This document shows, in pieces, positions 7,763 through 17,750 of a stretch of 27,467 nt of DNA. The DNA lies in IMG/VR virus record IMGVR_UViG_3300020193_000117, positions 1 to 27,467 of that record; one strand, written 5' to 3'. The number at the start of each line of letters is the position of its first letter. The stretch's first letter is position 1. Position numbers and translations under genes: made by a program. Below the pieces are notes generated by a model, which did no database searches, was not told the DNA's origin, and was given only the letters and a program-made list of their open reading frames with translations. Source of the DNA: a virus.

Positions 7763-8227
7763 ATGAAAGTTGAAACATTTAGAAAATTAATAAGAGAAGA
7801 GGTAAAACGCGCGCTTCGTGAAGAATTACCATCTTTACTTACTGAAGTTACTAAACAACCTGAAGGGGTAGCTAAACCAGGACGTGCCTTTAGTGGTTTA
7901 TTTGAAGGAATGGACCAAAAAATTAAACAACCAGTTATTGAAGCTACGGGCAATCCAATGCTTGATTTATTAAATGAAACAAAATTAAGCATGTTAAATG
8001 AAGGGAACAGTGAAGAATGGAAATCAATAGGTAACTTTGATTCAAATAATGTTAATAGTTATCGTTCTGAAATGATGAATGCTTTTGGGGGTGCTCCTGT
8101 TGTACAATCAGTAGATCAAATGTTAGCATCAGCCAGGCCTTCAGAGGATATTAACAGAGTACAAATTAATGCTGTTCCTGATTTTAGTAAAATGATGGGT
8201 ACTTTAAAAGAAAAAGGTAAAATATAA
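7763..8227 (+). CDS. Small charged protein with N-terminal LIREEVKRALREE motif
   Basis: This 154-aa protein opens with a strongly amphipathic, charged helix (FRKLIREEVKRALREELPSL, residues 6-25). Such an N-terminal I/L-R-E-E helix recurs in many uncharacterised proteins of marine T4-like phages. The remainder is polar, with a short Gly-rich part (NAFGGAPVVQSVDQML) and no cysteines or catalytic motif. It ends TAATG with the gp25 gene, so it is coupled to the baseplate genes and is probably a structural or assembly protein. The I-R-E triad could be a prohead-protease site, but it is followed by Glu instead of a small residue, so that reading is weak. I do not recognise the family. Confidence 0.6.
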   Translation: MKVETFRKLIREEVKRALREELPSLLTEVTKQPEGVAKPGRAFSGLFEGMDQKIKQPVIEATGNPMLDLLNETKLSMLNEGNSEEWKSIGNFDSNNVNSYRSEMMNAFGGAPVVQSVDQMLASARPSEDINRVQINAVPDFSKMMGTLKEKGKI

Positions 8228-8667
8228 TGCCTACTGTAAATTACATATTTAATAATAACCTAGATGGTGATAAAAGACCAAGTACTGGGGTAGGTATTTC
8301 TTTACCATTTGATGGCCCAACAGGTATTAATCAAACATTTACTACTCAAGAAGCTATAAAATCTAATTTACTTAATTATTTTTTAACTGATAATAGAGAA
8401 AGAGTATTTAATCCTAGCTTTGGGTCAGGTATAAGAGGCATGTTATTTGAACAAATCACTACTTCAACTACTAGTGAATTAACACAGATGATTTCAAATG
8501 AAATTGCCATTTACTTTCCAAATATTATAGTTGAAAATTTAAAAATTACTCCTTTTTATGACCAAAATACAATCCAAATATATTTTCGCTATTCAGTAGC
8601 ATTAACTAATATAGAAGATGAAATTCAAGTAACATTTCAAAATGCCACATTAAATGCCAACATCTAA
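8227..8667 (+). CDS. 25: Baseplate wedge protein, gp25-like
   Basis: This 146-aa protein matches the gp25/GpW_gp25 family. The core has TTQEAIKSNLLNYFLTDNRE, then RVFNPSFGSGIRGMLFEQI, then two amphipathic strands (ENLKITPFYDQNTIQIYFRY). The family's hallmark is the pattern in which a helix following the I..NL..ll.t...ER motif leads to a P.fG.gl...lfe segment, and it is present here. T4 gp25 is 132 aa, so the length fits. In contractile tails gp25 sits in the wedge core and links the gp6 ring to the sheath. The ATG shares its first base with the upstream stop (TAATG), and the stop lies 14 bases inside the gp6-like gene, so the three genes are translationally coupled. Confidence 0.88.
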   Translation: MPTVNYIFNNNLDGDKRPSTGVGISLPFDGPTGINQTFTTQEAIKSNLLNYFLTDNRERVFNPSFGSGIRGMLFEQITTSTTSELTQMISNEIAIYFPNIIVENLKITPFYDQNTIQIYFRYSVALTNIEDEIQVTFQNATLNANI

Positions 8668-10528
8668 AAAAGTATCATATATAAATAAAGATTTTGATAC
8701 GTTTAAACAACAACTTATTAATTTTGCTAAAACGTATTACCCACAGTCATACAATGATTTTACTGAGGCCTCACCTGGTATGATGTTTATTGAGCAAGCT
8801 TCTTATGTAGGAGATGTTTTATCATTTTATTCTGATAATCAAATTCAAGAAAATTTTGTTCAGTTTGCTAAACAAAGAAGAAGTTTATTAGCTGCTGCTT
8901 ACAGAGGAGGTTATATTCCTAAGGTAACAGCTGCCGCTACTACTTTAGTAGATATATATCAAATTATTCCTTCACAAATTGTTTTTGGTCAATCTATTCC
9001 TAATTGGGATTATGCTTTAATTATTGAACAAGGTGCTCAACTTTCATATGTTAATGATCCTTCAATTCAATTTTATATTGAAAACAAAATCGATTTCACT
9101 CAATCAGGTTCGTCAGACCCAACTGAATTAACCGTTCGTTCCCTCAATAGTTTAAACCAACCCGATTTTTATTTATTAAAAAAACAAGCATTAGCTGTAG
9201 CGGGAACGGTACAATCAACTACTTTTACTTTTGGTGCTCCTGAAAAATTTCCAACTGTTACAATTAATAATAATCAAATTATAGAGATAGTAAATGTAGT
9301 AGATGGAGATGGAAATAAATGGTATGAAGTGCCTTATTTAGCTCAAGAAACAATATTTACCCCTGAGGAAAATACAATATTAAACGATCCTAATTTATAT
9401 CAATATAGAGATCAAGTCCCATATTTGTTAAAATTACAAAAAGTTCCAAAACGTTTTGTTAGTAGATTCTTATCTGATGATACCTTACAAATACAATTTG
9501 GAGCAGGTGTTTCAAATGCTGCTGACGAATATATTACTCCAAATCCAGAAAACGTAGGTATAGGTTTACCTTATGGGGTTGATAAAATGACTACAGCATA
9601 CGATCCCTCTAACTTTATGTATACAAAAACATATGGTATTGCTCCTTCAAATACAACATTAACATTTCAATATCTTGTAGGTAGGGGGGTGGCCTCAAAT
9701 ATTCCATCAAATACATTAGGTTTACTTGCCTCAGGTAGTATTTCATTTTATGGAAGTAATTTAAATGCTTCCCTTGCTAGTAATGTTCAACAATCATTAG
9801 TATTTAATAATCCAATCGCGGCTACAGGTGGTGGTGATGGTGATACAAATGAAGATTTAAGATTAAATACTCTTGCTTCCTATCCTACTCAATTACGTAC
9901 TGTAACTAAAGATGATTATTTAATTAGGGCTTTATCTATGAATCCTAAGTATGGTATTGTATCTAAGGCATATATTACTCAAGAAAAAGCAGTTACACAA
10001 GACACGTTTGCGGAAATAGAAAATAACCCATTTGCCTTAAATTTGTATGTACTATCAAGAAATATTCAAAACAAACTTGAATCACCTACATTAGCATTAA
10101 AACAAAATTTAAAAACATTTTTAGGTGAGTATAGAATGTTAACAGATGCTGTTAATATTCTTGATGCCTTTATTATAAATATTGGTATAGATTTTGATAT
10201 AATTGTTAGACCAAAATACAATAATAGAGATGTATTAAATAGATGTTTAACAACATTAAATGATTATTTTTCTATAGAAAATTGGCAAATAAACCAACCT
10301 ATAATTCTTGCCACCATATATAGTTTACTTGATACAATAGACGGTGTTCAAACTGTACAAAACGTTGATGTTTACAATATTGTAGGAGAATCAACAGGAT
10401 ATTCTAAATATGCTTACGATATTAAAGCAGCTACAATTAATGGAATTATTTATCCTTCATTAGATCCGAGCATTTTTGAAGTAAAATTTCCAGGAAATGA
10501 TATTCAAGGTAGAGTAGTTACTTTCTAA
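8654..10528 (+). CDS. 6: Baseplate wedge protein, gp6-like (baseplate J family)
   Basis: This 624-aa protein closely matches the gp6/gpJ type in length (T4 gp6 is 660 aa) and in landmarks. The N-terminus has YINKDFDTFKQQLINFAKTY, then FTEASPGMMFIEQASYVGDVL, in which the SPG.m..E..a..gd.l pattern marks the wedge family, then FVQFAKQRRSLLAAAYRGGY. The middle has FGAGVSNAADEYITPNPENV. The C-terminal half contains LRTVTKDDYLIRALSM, the usual T..DYe..a pattern of J proteins, followed by a run of alternating strands and helices. Dimers of gp6 form the ring at the heart of the wedge together with gp25 and gp7. It overlaps the gp25-like gene by 14 bases, and a 42-base regulatory gap follows. Confidence 0.88.
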   Translation: MPTSKKVSYINKDFDTFKQQLINFAKTYYPQSYNDFTEASPGMMFIEQASYVGDVLSFYSDNQIQENFVQFAKQRRSLLAAAYRGGYIPKVTAAATTLVDIYQIIPSQIVFGQSIPNWDYALIIEQGAQLSYVNDPSIQFYIENKIDFTQSGSSDPTELTVRSLNSLNQPDFYLLKKQALAVAGTVQSTTFTFGAPEKFPTVTINNNQIIEIVNVVDGDGNKWYEVPYLAQETIFTPEENTILNDPNLYQYRDQVPYLLKLQKVPKRFVSRFLSDDTLQIQFGAGVSNAADEYITPNPENVGIGLPYGVDKMTTAYDPSNFMYTKTYGIAPSNTTLTFQYLVGRGVASNIPSNTLGLLASGSISFYGSNLNASLASNVQQSLVFNNPIAATGGGDGDTNEDLRLNTLASYPTQLRTVTKDDYLIRALSMNPKYGIVSKAYITQEKAVTQDTFAEIENNPFALNLYVLSRNIQNKLESPTLALKQNLKTFLGEYRMLTDAVNILDAFIINIGIDFDIIVRPKYNNRDVLNRCLTTLNDYFSIENWQINQPIILATIYSLLDTIDGVQTVQNVDVYNIVGESTGYSKYAYDIKAATINGIIYPSLDPSIFEVKFPGNDIQGRVVTF

Positions 10529-10529
10529 A

Positions 10530-10570
10530 AAGTATTAAGTAAGTATATTTATATAGGATTAAGTATACTT
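10530..10570 (+). promoter_or_regulatory. Candidate promoter with three AAGTAT repeats before gene 10571
   Basis: TATATTTATATA lies at 10544-10555, 27 bases before the ATG at 10571. The gap also contains AAGTAT at 10530, 10541 and 10561, starts 11 and 20 bases apart (about one and two helical turns). The copy at 10541 (AAGTATA) pairs as an inverted repeat with TATACTT at 10564-10570, and 10561-10570 is itself the palindrome AAGTATACTT. Iterated half-sites next to a promoter-like box suggest a protein-binding site or an RNA hairpin that ends exactly at the start codon. Confidence 0.45.
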
Positions 10571-11716
10571 ATGGCAATCTATAAAATATTCCCCGAAAAA
10601 GATGCGTTCATGTGGAATGAACAGCCTGTTCAAAATACAGGCCGCGATGAAATTCTTGAAATTTCAACGTATAATGACCCTTCCGTAATAAATGGTAATT
10701 TAAATACATTACCCTCAGCAACCAGAGCATTAGTTAAGTTTCCACTTTCTCAAATAAATCAAGTAATAGATTTAGTTAATCAAGATAGTGCTTTTTCTCA
10801 ACTAACTGCTTCTTTTCAATTATATTTAGCAAACGCTTCCAATTTACCTCAAAATTATACTTTAGTAGTCAACGCTATTTCTCAATCATGGGAAATGGGT
10901 ACGGGACGACTAGCAGATAGACCAAGAACAACAAATGGGGTTTCTTGGACTTATCGTTTGGCTTCTGCTTCTTTTGCTGAATGGCAAACTTCAAGTTTTC
11001 AAGCCAACGTAACTTCCTCAGATAATGGTATTCAAAGAGGAGGTGGTAACTGGTTTATAGTACCTTCTTCTTCCCAAACATTTGACTACACCTCAGATAA
11101 AGACACTAATTTTGATGTCACTCAAATGGTTAAATATTGGTATAGCCATAGTCAGGGATATTTACCTGGTGAATCTTTTGGTAATGAAGGATTTATTATT
11201 AGATACACTGGAAGTCAAGAATTTAATACAGCGAGTATTCAACAACTAAGTTTCTTTTCAATGGATACTCACACCATTTATCCTCCAACCTTGGAATTTA
11301 AATGGCCTGATTATACTTTTAATACTGGTTCTTCATCAATTGTAAATAATAATCAATTTATTACTACTATAGGTAATTTACAAGAAGAAATGCCTGAAAA
11401 TTCAATATATAGATTTAATATATATACAAGAGACCAATTCCCCACCCGTTCATTCCAAACCCAATCAGTATATTTAAATACAAAACTTCTACCAACAAAT
11501 AGTTTTTGGTCATTAATTGATTTAAACACAGAAGAAGTTATAATTGATTTTAGCAATTGTACAAGATTAAGTTCAACCCCAGAATATAACTATTTTAATG
11601 TTTATATGAATGGGTTAGAACCGGAAAGATATTATCAAATATTGATTAAAACTCAAATTGGTGAACAGGAAATAATTATTGATAATCCATCATATTATTT
11701 TAAAGTTGTAAGATAA
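10571..11716 (+). CDS. Baseplate/tail beta-sandwich protein with DNRLRE-like domain
   Basis: Most of this 381-aa protein resembles the DNRLRE-type jelly-roll domain found in extracellular carbohydrate-binding proteins. Residues about 48-60 (TRALVKFPLSQI) correspond to the A.l.Fpls.i strand. Residues 78-130 contain a strand, NASNLPQNYTLVVNAIS, and W-E-M-G-T-G-R-L-A-D-R-P. Residues 166-215 contain FDYTSDKDTNFDVTQMVKYW, the D.t..v..W turn typical of the domain, and EGFIIRYTG. The C-terminal 130 residues are a separate beta-rich region. Position directly after gp6 suggests the slot of T4 gp8, but I see no gp8 sequence similarity. It is probably a wedge or fibre-attachment protein, perhaps glycan-binding. 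Confidence 0.65.
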   Translation: MAIYKIFPEKDAFMWNEQPVQNTGRDEILEISTYNDPSVINGNLNTLPSATRALVKFPLSQINQVIDLVNQDSAFSQLTASFQLYLANASNLPQNYTLVVNAISQSWEMGTGRLADRPRTTNGVSWTYRLASASFAEWQTSSFQANVTSSDNGIQRGGGNWFIVPSSSQTFDYTSDKDTNFDVTQMVKYWYSHSQGYLPGESFGNEGFIIRYTGSQEFNTASIQQLSFFSMDTHTIYPPTLEFKWPDYTFNTGSSSIVNNNQFITTIGNLQEEMPENSIYRFNIYTRDQFPTRSFQTQSVYLNTKLLPTNSFWSLIDLNTEEVIIDFSNCTRLSSTPEYNYFNVYMNGLEPERYYQILIKTQIGEQEIIIDNPSYYFKVVR

Positions 11717-12060
11717 TGAGTCAAGAAGTCCAATTAACTAAAAAGGTATATGGAAGAGGATTATATCCTCAGATTATAGATACTAACTTTACCCAATTAG
11801 TACCTCCTACTGCTTCAGTTCCTAACGTTCTTACAGTTCCTGAATTTTTTGAAGCATATGATAATTTATTTTATGAAATTCCAATAGAAGGAGATATTAA
11901 TTCTCATACTTATTTAGTAGCTAGAAGTTCTGAATATATTGGAGCAACAGTTCAAAATGATGAAATAAATGGATTATTAGAGGAAATTAATTCATTAAGA
12001 CAAGAACTTTTAGATGCTAACAAAACGATTTTAGATTTGACGATAAATAGGGCGGGTTAA
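11716..12060 (+). CDS. Small tail protein with C-terminal coiled coil
   Basis: This 114-aa protein has a beta-type N-terminal half (VYGRGLYPQIIDTNFTQL, then TVPEFFEAYDNLFYEI) and a C-terminal coiled coil at about residues 82-110 (INGLLEEINSLRQELLDANK) with leucines at heptad spacing. This architecture suits an adaptor that anchors a fibre by trimerising. It shares single bases with both neighbours at TAATG junctions (11716 and 12060) and therefore sits in a coupled block between the DNRLRE-like protein and the 1893-aa protein. No family name is justified by the sequence. Confidence 0.65.
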   Translation: MSQEVQLTKKVYGRGLYPQIIDTNFTQLVPPTASVPNVLTVPEFFEAYDNLFYEIPIEGDINSHTYLVARSSEYIGATVQNDEINGLLEEINSLRQELLDANKTILDLTINRAG

Positions 12061-15000
12061 TGGAAAATATTAATGTTCAAAATATAAATTACATAGAGGT
12101 ACCTGAAAACCAAGAATATACTCCTAAAGATCAGGGGGTATTAAATTCAATTTTTATAACTAAAAATTTTGGTTTAGATACTGATTATATTGAAAACTTT
12201 ATATATTCTCCCTCAGGTGAATTACTATCTTCAAATTATAATTTTAACAATTATAAAGTATATCTTACTTACGAAGGTTCAGGTACATTTAATCAATTAT
12301 ACATGTCTCCTGAGGATGATGTCAAATCAAAGGGCATTAATCAGGGTACAGTAAATTCAATTTATTATTTTTATAGAAAATTACTTAGTAGTTCTCCATT
12401 TCAAAAGTTTTTAATTAAAGATATTTCTTCAGATAGAACTGAATTACGTGTTATTTTACCATCAGTATCCGTAGATGATTTACAATTAGCTTTTATCGCA
12501 TGGTCAAATTTAGTTAATGCTAGAAATTATTATAGTGATTTTGTACTTAATTTTAGTGATAATATTACCTTAATTGGCGTTAATTTAGCTTTTGAAGATA
12601 GTTTAGTTCCTACTTTATTAATTAAATTATACGAACCTTTACCCCTTCAGTTTGATACTAATGATGTTTTTTGGTTAGTAGAAGAAGTATCTGATCCTAT
12701 TACTTATGAAGTTACAATTCAACAAGAATTTGTAAATGTAATAGAATCAACCCAATTAAGAGGTCCAAATATTACTATTGATATTGAAGATAAACCAAAT
12801 TTATCAACTGAAAAATTTAGTTTAGATGAATTACGTTCTACAGAAGTAACATCTTCATTACAACAATTAGTATCTTTATTTGATGAAACAAGTGTTGACA
12901 TTAATATTGAGTATGAAAATCCTGATGGCTCAACTGCTTTTGCAAATTTTGTTCATTTTTCTTCCGCAGCTGAACGTTTAACAAATTTTAAATATAAATT
13001 AACATTAATACAAGGTTATCAAAGTGATATTAATGCTTTAGATACTGTCATTGCTTCACCTTATGTTTCTCAAAGTAAAGCTCCTATACAAGCTAAAATT
13101 GATGAAATAATTAAGCATTTTGATAATTATGAATATTTTTTATATTATAATTCATCATCAGCAGCATGGCCCAAAGTAAATAGTAGTCAACCTTATGTTT
13201 TATACTCAGTAACAAGTTCAACAGCATTAACTTGGTTTGGTGATGACAATTATGGACAACCCTACTATGGAGGTCAATATTTATCTGCTTCAATTTATGA
13301 TAATTTAAATTCCAATTATGTTTGGAATACAATGCCTTCTTACATAACAACTGACCCTCAAAATGCAATTATTCAGTTGTTTATTTCAATGTTAGGTCAA
13401 CACTATGATTATTTGTGGACTTATATTAAAGCAATTACTGATATTCAAAGTGGAGATAACAGATTAGAATATGGTATTTCAAAAGATTTAGTAGGGGCTG
13501 CTTTACAATCTTTTGGTATCAAATTATATGGCAATAATCGCAATAATGAAGATATTTATACTGCTCTTTTAGGTATAACACCTTCAGGTTCATTATTACC
13601 CTCAACGGGTTCATTATTAATTACTAATTATGTAACAGCCTCTTATCAAACTATTCCAGATAGTGATTTAGTAGCTGAAGGATATAAACGTTTATACCAT
13701 AATTTACCTTACTTATTAAAAGCAAAAGGTACTTATAATGGTTTAAGAATATTAATGAATTGTTTTGGTATTCCTCCAACCTTGCTTCATGTTGATGAAT
13801 ATGGTGGAAATATTAAAACAACAGATTCTATAGAAACATATTTTGAACGTTTTGCTTTCCAAACTGATTTTGAAGGGTATGGTAATATTAATGTTCCTTG
13901 GTTACCTTCATTAGCACAATTTATTGATACAGGTGATCCAAATCTAATGCCTGATGCTATTGAATTTAGATTAAAAACACCAGGCATTCCTACAACAGGA
14001 AGTTTTACAGAACCAGTATTCCAAGTAGGTAAAGGTTCTAATTTTAGATTTGGTGTCAAACTTGCTTATAGTCAATCATATAACAACTATGTAAGTGGAA
14101 CTATTACATCTCCTGCTTCACCATATTATGGACAACGACTAGGAAATAATTTCCAAGAGTATGGTTTAATGCAGTTAGCGATGTCTGGCTCTCAAGGATA
14201 TTGTTATAGTGCTCCTATTTATTTGCCCTTTTTTAATGGAAATTGGTGGAGTATTTTATTATACAGAGAAAATCCAGCATCTGACAACATATCAGATAAC
14301 ACATATTGGTTAGTAGCTAAAAACTCTATTTACCAAGGTGAAGATGGAACCACAATTGGTTTTCAAGCATCATCATCGATTTATGTGATGGGTGCTGTTT
14401 CGTCTTCTTATAACAATTCATGGAACTATTATAATTCTACTCCTGTTGCTTCAGCATCATTAATTCCTACTGATGCTTATTTAGGTGGTACTGGAAGTAA
14501 TAATGTGTTGGCTCCAAACGGAGTTGGATTTACAGGTTCATTTCAAGATTTAAGATATTGGAGAAGAACACTTGGGTTAGAATCATTTAATAAACACGTA
14601 TTGAACCCAATGTCAATTCAAAATAACCAATTTTCGGGTTCAAATGACTCTTATAACGATTTAATATTTCGTTTAGGTCTAGGTAACGATTTAATGGCTA
14701 CTCCTAACGGTCTTACTTTTACAGGTAGTGCTTATAGTGTAGATCCTTATGGAAATGCTTATTATTTAACAGCCTCATATACATCATCAGATGCTTACTT
14801 ACAATCAGTTCATCCAGCAATTACAGGTACTGTTAATCCAACAGCCTCATTTATATTTCCTCTTAATACATCAGGATATGTTATAAATTTATATAATGTT
14901 GGTACATACCAACTTATTTTAAGTGGTAGTCCAACAGGGGCATATAGTGGTTCTTTTTATAGTGGTAGTTATTACACAGGCTCTACACAATATGATTTAT

Positions 15001-17741
15001 ACACACTTTCTTTTGGTATAAATAACTCTGGAAGCCAAGGTGATACTACATACTATGCTTTACAATCAGCTCCTAATATAGGTGCTATTTCCCCCGTTGA
15101 TGATAAAATAAGAATTATAGAACAAAATTTAATAACGGGAAGTACTTTATCACCTTTTATAAGTATAACACAACCACAACTTAATCCAATCACCCCAGAT
15201 TTTCCTTATTTAGATATAAGTTTATCTCCTCAAAATTCAATTGATTATGATATTATTAATCAATTAGGATATTGGAACATTGATGAATATATAGGTAATC
15301 CTTTAGATGCTCAAAGCACTTTTTATCAAAGTCTTAATACATTTAGAAATTATTACTTTAAAAAATATATTCAAAAATATAACGTTCTTGATATAATGAG
15401 ATTATTAGGATATTTCGATAACTCATTATTCAAAATGATTAAGGATTGGGTTCCTGGTCGTGCTGCTTTGGCTTCGGGGGTTATTATTAGACCTAACTTG
15501 CTCGAAAGAGTTAAAACTCAAAGATTTGAGCCTGATTTTTATACAGGTAGTTATTATACAGGTTCCATTCCAATGGAAGAAATATCTGGTAGTTATAGCT
15601 ACCAAGTAGATGAACTTACATTTAATTCAAATCATAATGATGTAGCACCAAATGTTCCTCCCCATAATAATCCATCCCAGTCATTATTTACTAATGAATC
15701 AGGAATATATGCTTATACTATTACTGATCAAAGATCTCAATTTGATGGTCAGTATGGTGGGAGTGAAATTATAACTTATACTCAACCTACTTCTAGTATG
15801 GTAATGGAAGTTAATAAATTAGATTTATTTGATATTCCTGATGCTCAAGAAATAGCAATTGCTACTACATACTCAGTTTTACCTTTCCTACCGACATTAA
15901 ATACAGTTAATAATGCTAGAACAACAACCCAACACCTAGATATAGATTATTCATCTAATCCAAATATTGCTGTAAATAATAGTTTTATCACAGGTAGATT
16001 TGGGGGTAGTTTAACAGGTTCAACCGCGGCTGCTCCAAACTCACAATTATCACTTGTATTATCACAACAATCATCTTCATTCTTAAATGCCCCTATTCAA
16101 GATAGTAATTATACTATTACTCCAATAATTGGTTCTAGATATGATGGTGTAAAACTTATAGCTAGAACTTATAATACTTACTCTGTAGGTGATATATCAT
16201 ATGGTGAATCTCCTGTTATTAATAAAAATTCTATTTTATTTAGTTATTTTAAAGAAGTAATATCAACAGGTTCTAGTATGATGGTAAATACATCTTCTTT
16301 AACCCCTTATATCAGTAATGTTTATATCAAGTATCTTATTGATGCTGAATCAAATGTACTTGAATTAACAAAACAAAATAAAAACATTTTTGAAGTTCAA
16401 GAAATATATAATAATCAACAAGCTGTAATTTCATTATTTAATAATCAACAACCATCAAATCAAAAATTCTTAGATGGTTTAAAAGATATATATGCTGGTG
16501 GATTTAAATATTCTCCTATTTCTTATAATCCATTAGCCGCTTCTTCATTACAATATAACCTTACATCCTCTATAGTAATATCTACTACAGCAACGGGGGA
16601 AACAGGAATATTTACTGCGGCTACTGCTCCTGCAGGAGTTGTGCCTGCAAGTGTTGGAATTTCAAGCAGCATGAACTGGGGATCTAGTTACCCTTACATT
16701 TCAGGATATATGAATCTTTATCCTACTTTTTCAGTAACTAGAACAGGTGATTTAGCCTCATCCGGCGCTGGAGGTTATTTAACTAGCTCTATTAATGTTT
16801 ATGTAGGTTTTTCATCTTCTTTTCAAGTAACTTTTGGCCATTGGAATGATAATATGCCTGTAACTCCAATGGTTTTTTTAGGAGGATATAGTTTAAATAA
16901 TGTGGTTTCTCAATCATATTCTCCTTCCACTATTGTATATGGAACTTTTTATGGTGATTTGCCTGCAATTTCTATTCCAGCAGGAGTACTTTCAATAACA
17001 TATGTAGCTAGTCCTTTATACATTTATATAAATGGCAATGGTACTAATTTTTATGATGCTACTTATACTGCATATGGTGGTCCAAACTCATTATCATTAG
17101 CTAATCTTGGTGGCGCGGGTTCAGCATATGCCATTACTCAACAAGCAACTTCTTTAGTAACCCAAATTATTTCAGGAGCAATAGATCCTGGATTTGATGG
17201 TGGAGGTCACAGATATTTCTTTAAAAGAGATCTATCAGGTTCATTTAATTATCTTACAGCTTCTGATTCAATGTCTTATTGGTATGGAACATATATCCAA
17301 TCAAGATCAGCAGCTATGTCTCAAAGTGGATATGAACTTATTGAAGAACCATTTACAATTAATAGAGGTGATTTATTTAGATTTTATGAAGCTGCTAGTA
17401 ATAGCTGGCCAAAAACTCTTGAACGTGAAGTAAAAAGTATATATGTTCCCACATCAGGTGAATTTTCTGCAGGTAAAAGAATGATTATTGAATTTGATGA
17501 ACAAATTGATCCAAGGGCATGTTATGATTATTTAAACCCATCAAGTTCAGACGCTTGTTATCAAGTTCAAAAATTTGTTATAATGAAAAAAACACCTGAT
17601 GAAACTAATATTACTCTTGATTATCAAAAACAACCAGGATTAACTTCTGATGGTATTATATTACCAGCGGATGCTCCTACATCATTAAGAGATAAAGCAG
17701 GTAATATTGTAAAACAACTTAAAGCACAAAACTTAATTTAG
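12060..17741 (+). CDS. Giant baseplate-wedge/tail-fibre protein with LamG-like domain
   Basis: The 1893-aa protein is the largest gene here. Residues about 440-590 hold a helical core with a long helix (LVAEGYKRLYHNLPYLLKAK) followed by a GTYNGLRILMNCFGIP motif. This resembles the LP...KGT..gl...l..fGIP pattern of P2 gpI/T4 gp7-like wedge proteins (inference). About 645-850 is a LamG/concanavalin-like sandwich ending GSFQDLRYWRRTLGLESFNK. About 1130-1160 has FDNSLFKMIKDWVPGRAALA, a conserved stretch I associate with large Bacteroidota phage tail proteins. Many Tyr-Thr-Gly-Ser turns follow (for example GSYYTGS), typical of fibres. It probably joins the wedge to distal fibre parts and binds host glycans. 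It begins at a TAATG overlap. Confidence 0.7.
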   Translation: MENINVQNINYIEVPENQEYTPKDQGVLNSIFITKNFGLDTDYIENFIYSPSGELLSSNYNFNNYKVYLTYEGSGTFNQLYMSPEDDVKSKGINQGTVNSIYYFYRKLLSSSPFQKFLIKDISSDRTELRVILPSVSVDDLQLAFIAWSNLVNARNYYSDFVLNFSDNITLIGVNLAFEDSLVPTLLIKLYEPLPLQFDTNDVFWLVEEVSDPITYEVTIQQEFVNVIESTQLRGPNITIDIEDKPNLSTEKFSLDELRSTEVTSSLQQLVSLFDETSVDINIEYENPDGSTAFANFVHFSSAAERLTNFKYKLTLIQGYQSDINALDTVIASPYVSQSKAPIQAKIDEIIKHFDNYEYFLYYNSSSAAWPKVNSSQPYVLYSVTSSTALTWFGDDNYGQPYYGGQYLSASIYDNLNSNYVWNTMPSYITTDPQNAIIQLFISMLGQHYDYLWTYIKAITDIQSGDNRLEYGISKDLVGAALQSFGIKLYGNNRNNEDIYTALLGITPSGSLLPSTGSLLITNYVTASYQTIPDSDLVAEGYKRLYHNLPYLLKAKGTYNGLRILMNCFGIPPTLLHVDEYGGNIKTTDSIETYFERFAFQTDFEGYGNINVPWLPSLAQFIDTGDPNLMPDAIEFRLKTPGIPTTGSFTEPVFQVGKGSNFRFGVKLAYSQSYNNYVSGTITSPASPYYGQRLGNNFQEYGLMQLAMSGSQGYCYSAPIYLPFFNGNWWSILLYRENPASDNISDNTYWLVAKNSIYQGEDGTTIGFQASSSIYVMGAVSSSYNNSWNYYNSTPVASASLIPTDAYLGGTGSNNVLAPNGVGFTGSFQDLRYWRRTLGLESFNKHVLNPMSIQNNQFSGSNDSYNDLIFRLGLGNDLMATPNGLTFTGSAYSVDPYGNAYYLTASYTSSDAYLQSVHPAITGTVNPTASFIFPLNTSGYVINLYNVGTYQLILSGSPTGAYSGSFYSGSYYTGSTQYDLYTLSFGINNSGSQGDTTYYALQSAPNIGAISPVDDKIRIIEQNLITGSTLSPFISITQPQLNPITPDFPYLDISLSPQNSIDYDIINQLGYWNIDEYIGNPLDAQSTFYQSLNTFRNYYFKKYIQKYNVLDIMRLLGYFDNSLFKMIKDWVPGRAALASGVIIRPNLLERVKTQRFEPDFYTGSYYTGSIPMEEISGSYSYQVDELTFNSNHNDVAPNVPPHNNPSQSLFTNESGIYAYTITDQRSQFDGQYGGSEIITYTQPTSSMVMEVNKLDLFDIPDAQEIAIATTYSVLPFLPTLNTVNNARTTTQHLDIDYSSNPNIAVNNSFITGRFGGSLTGSTAAAPNSQLSLVLSQQSSSFLNAPIQDSNYTITPIIGSRYDGVKLIARTYNTYSVGDISYGESPVINKNSILFSYFKEVISTGSSMMVNTSSLTPYISNVYIKYLIDAESNVLELTKQNKNIFEVQEIYNNQQAVISLFNNQQPSNQKFLDGLKDIYAGGFKYSPISYNPLAASSLQYNLTSSIVISTTATGETGIFTAATAPAGVVPASVGISSSMNWGSSYPYISGYMNLYPTFSVTRTGDLASSGAGGYLTSSINVYVGFSSSFQVTFGHWNDNMPVTPMVFLGGYSLNNVVSQSYSPSTIVYGTFYGDLPAISIPAGVLSITYVASPLYIYINGNGTNFYDATYTAYGGPNSLSLANLGGAGSAYAITQQATSLVTQIISGAIDPGFDGGGHRYFFKRDLSGSFNYLTASDSMSYWYGTYIQSRSAAMSQSGYELIEEPFTINRGDLFRFYEAASNSWPKTLEREVKSIYVPTSGEFSAGKRMIIEFDEQIDPRACYDYLNPSSSDACYQVQKFVIMKKTPDETNITLDYQKQPGLTSDGIILPADAPTSLRDKAGNIVKQLKAQNLI

Positions 17742-17750
17742 AAATACAAA

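Noticed and set aside
17194-17433. Plus-strand frame inside the 1893-aa gene (and another at 17860-18066)
   Set aside because: They are out-of-frame shadows of well-supported proteins and encode low-quality sequence.
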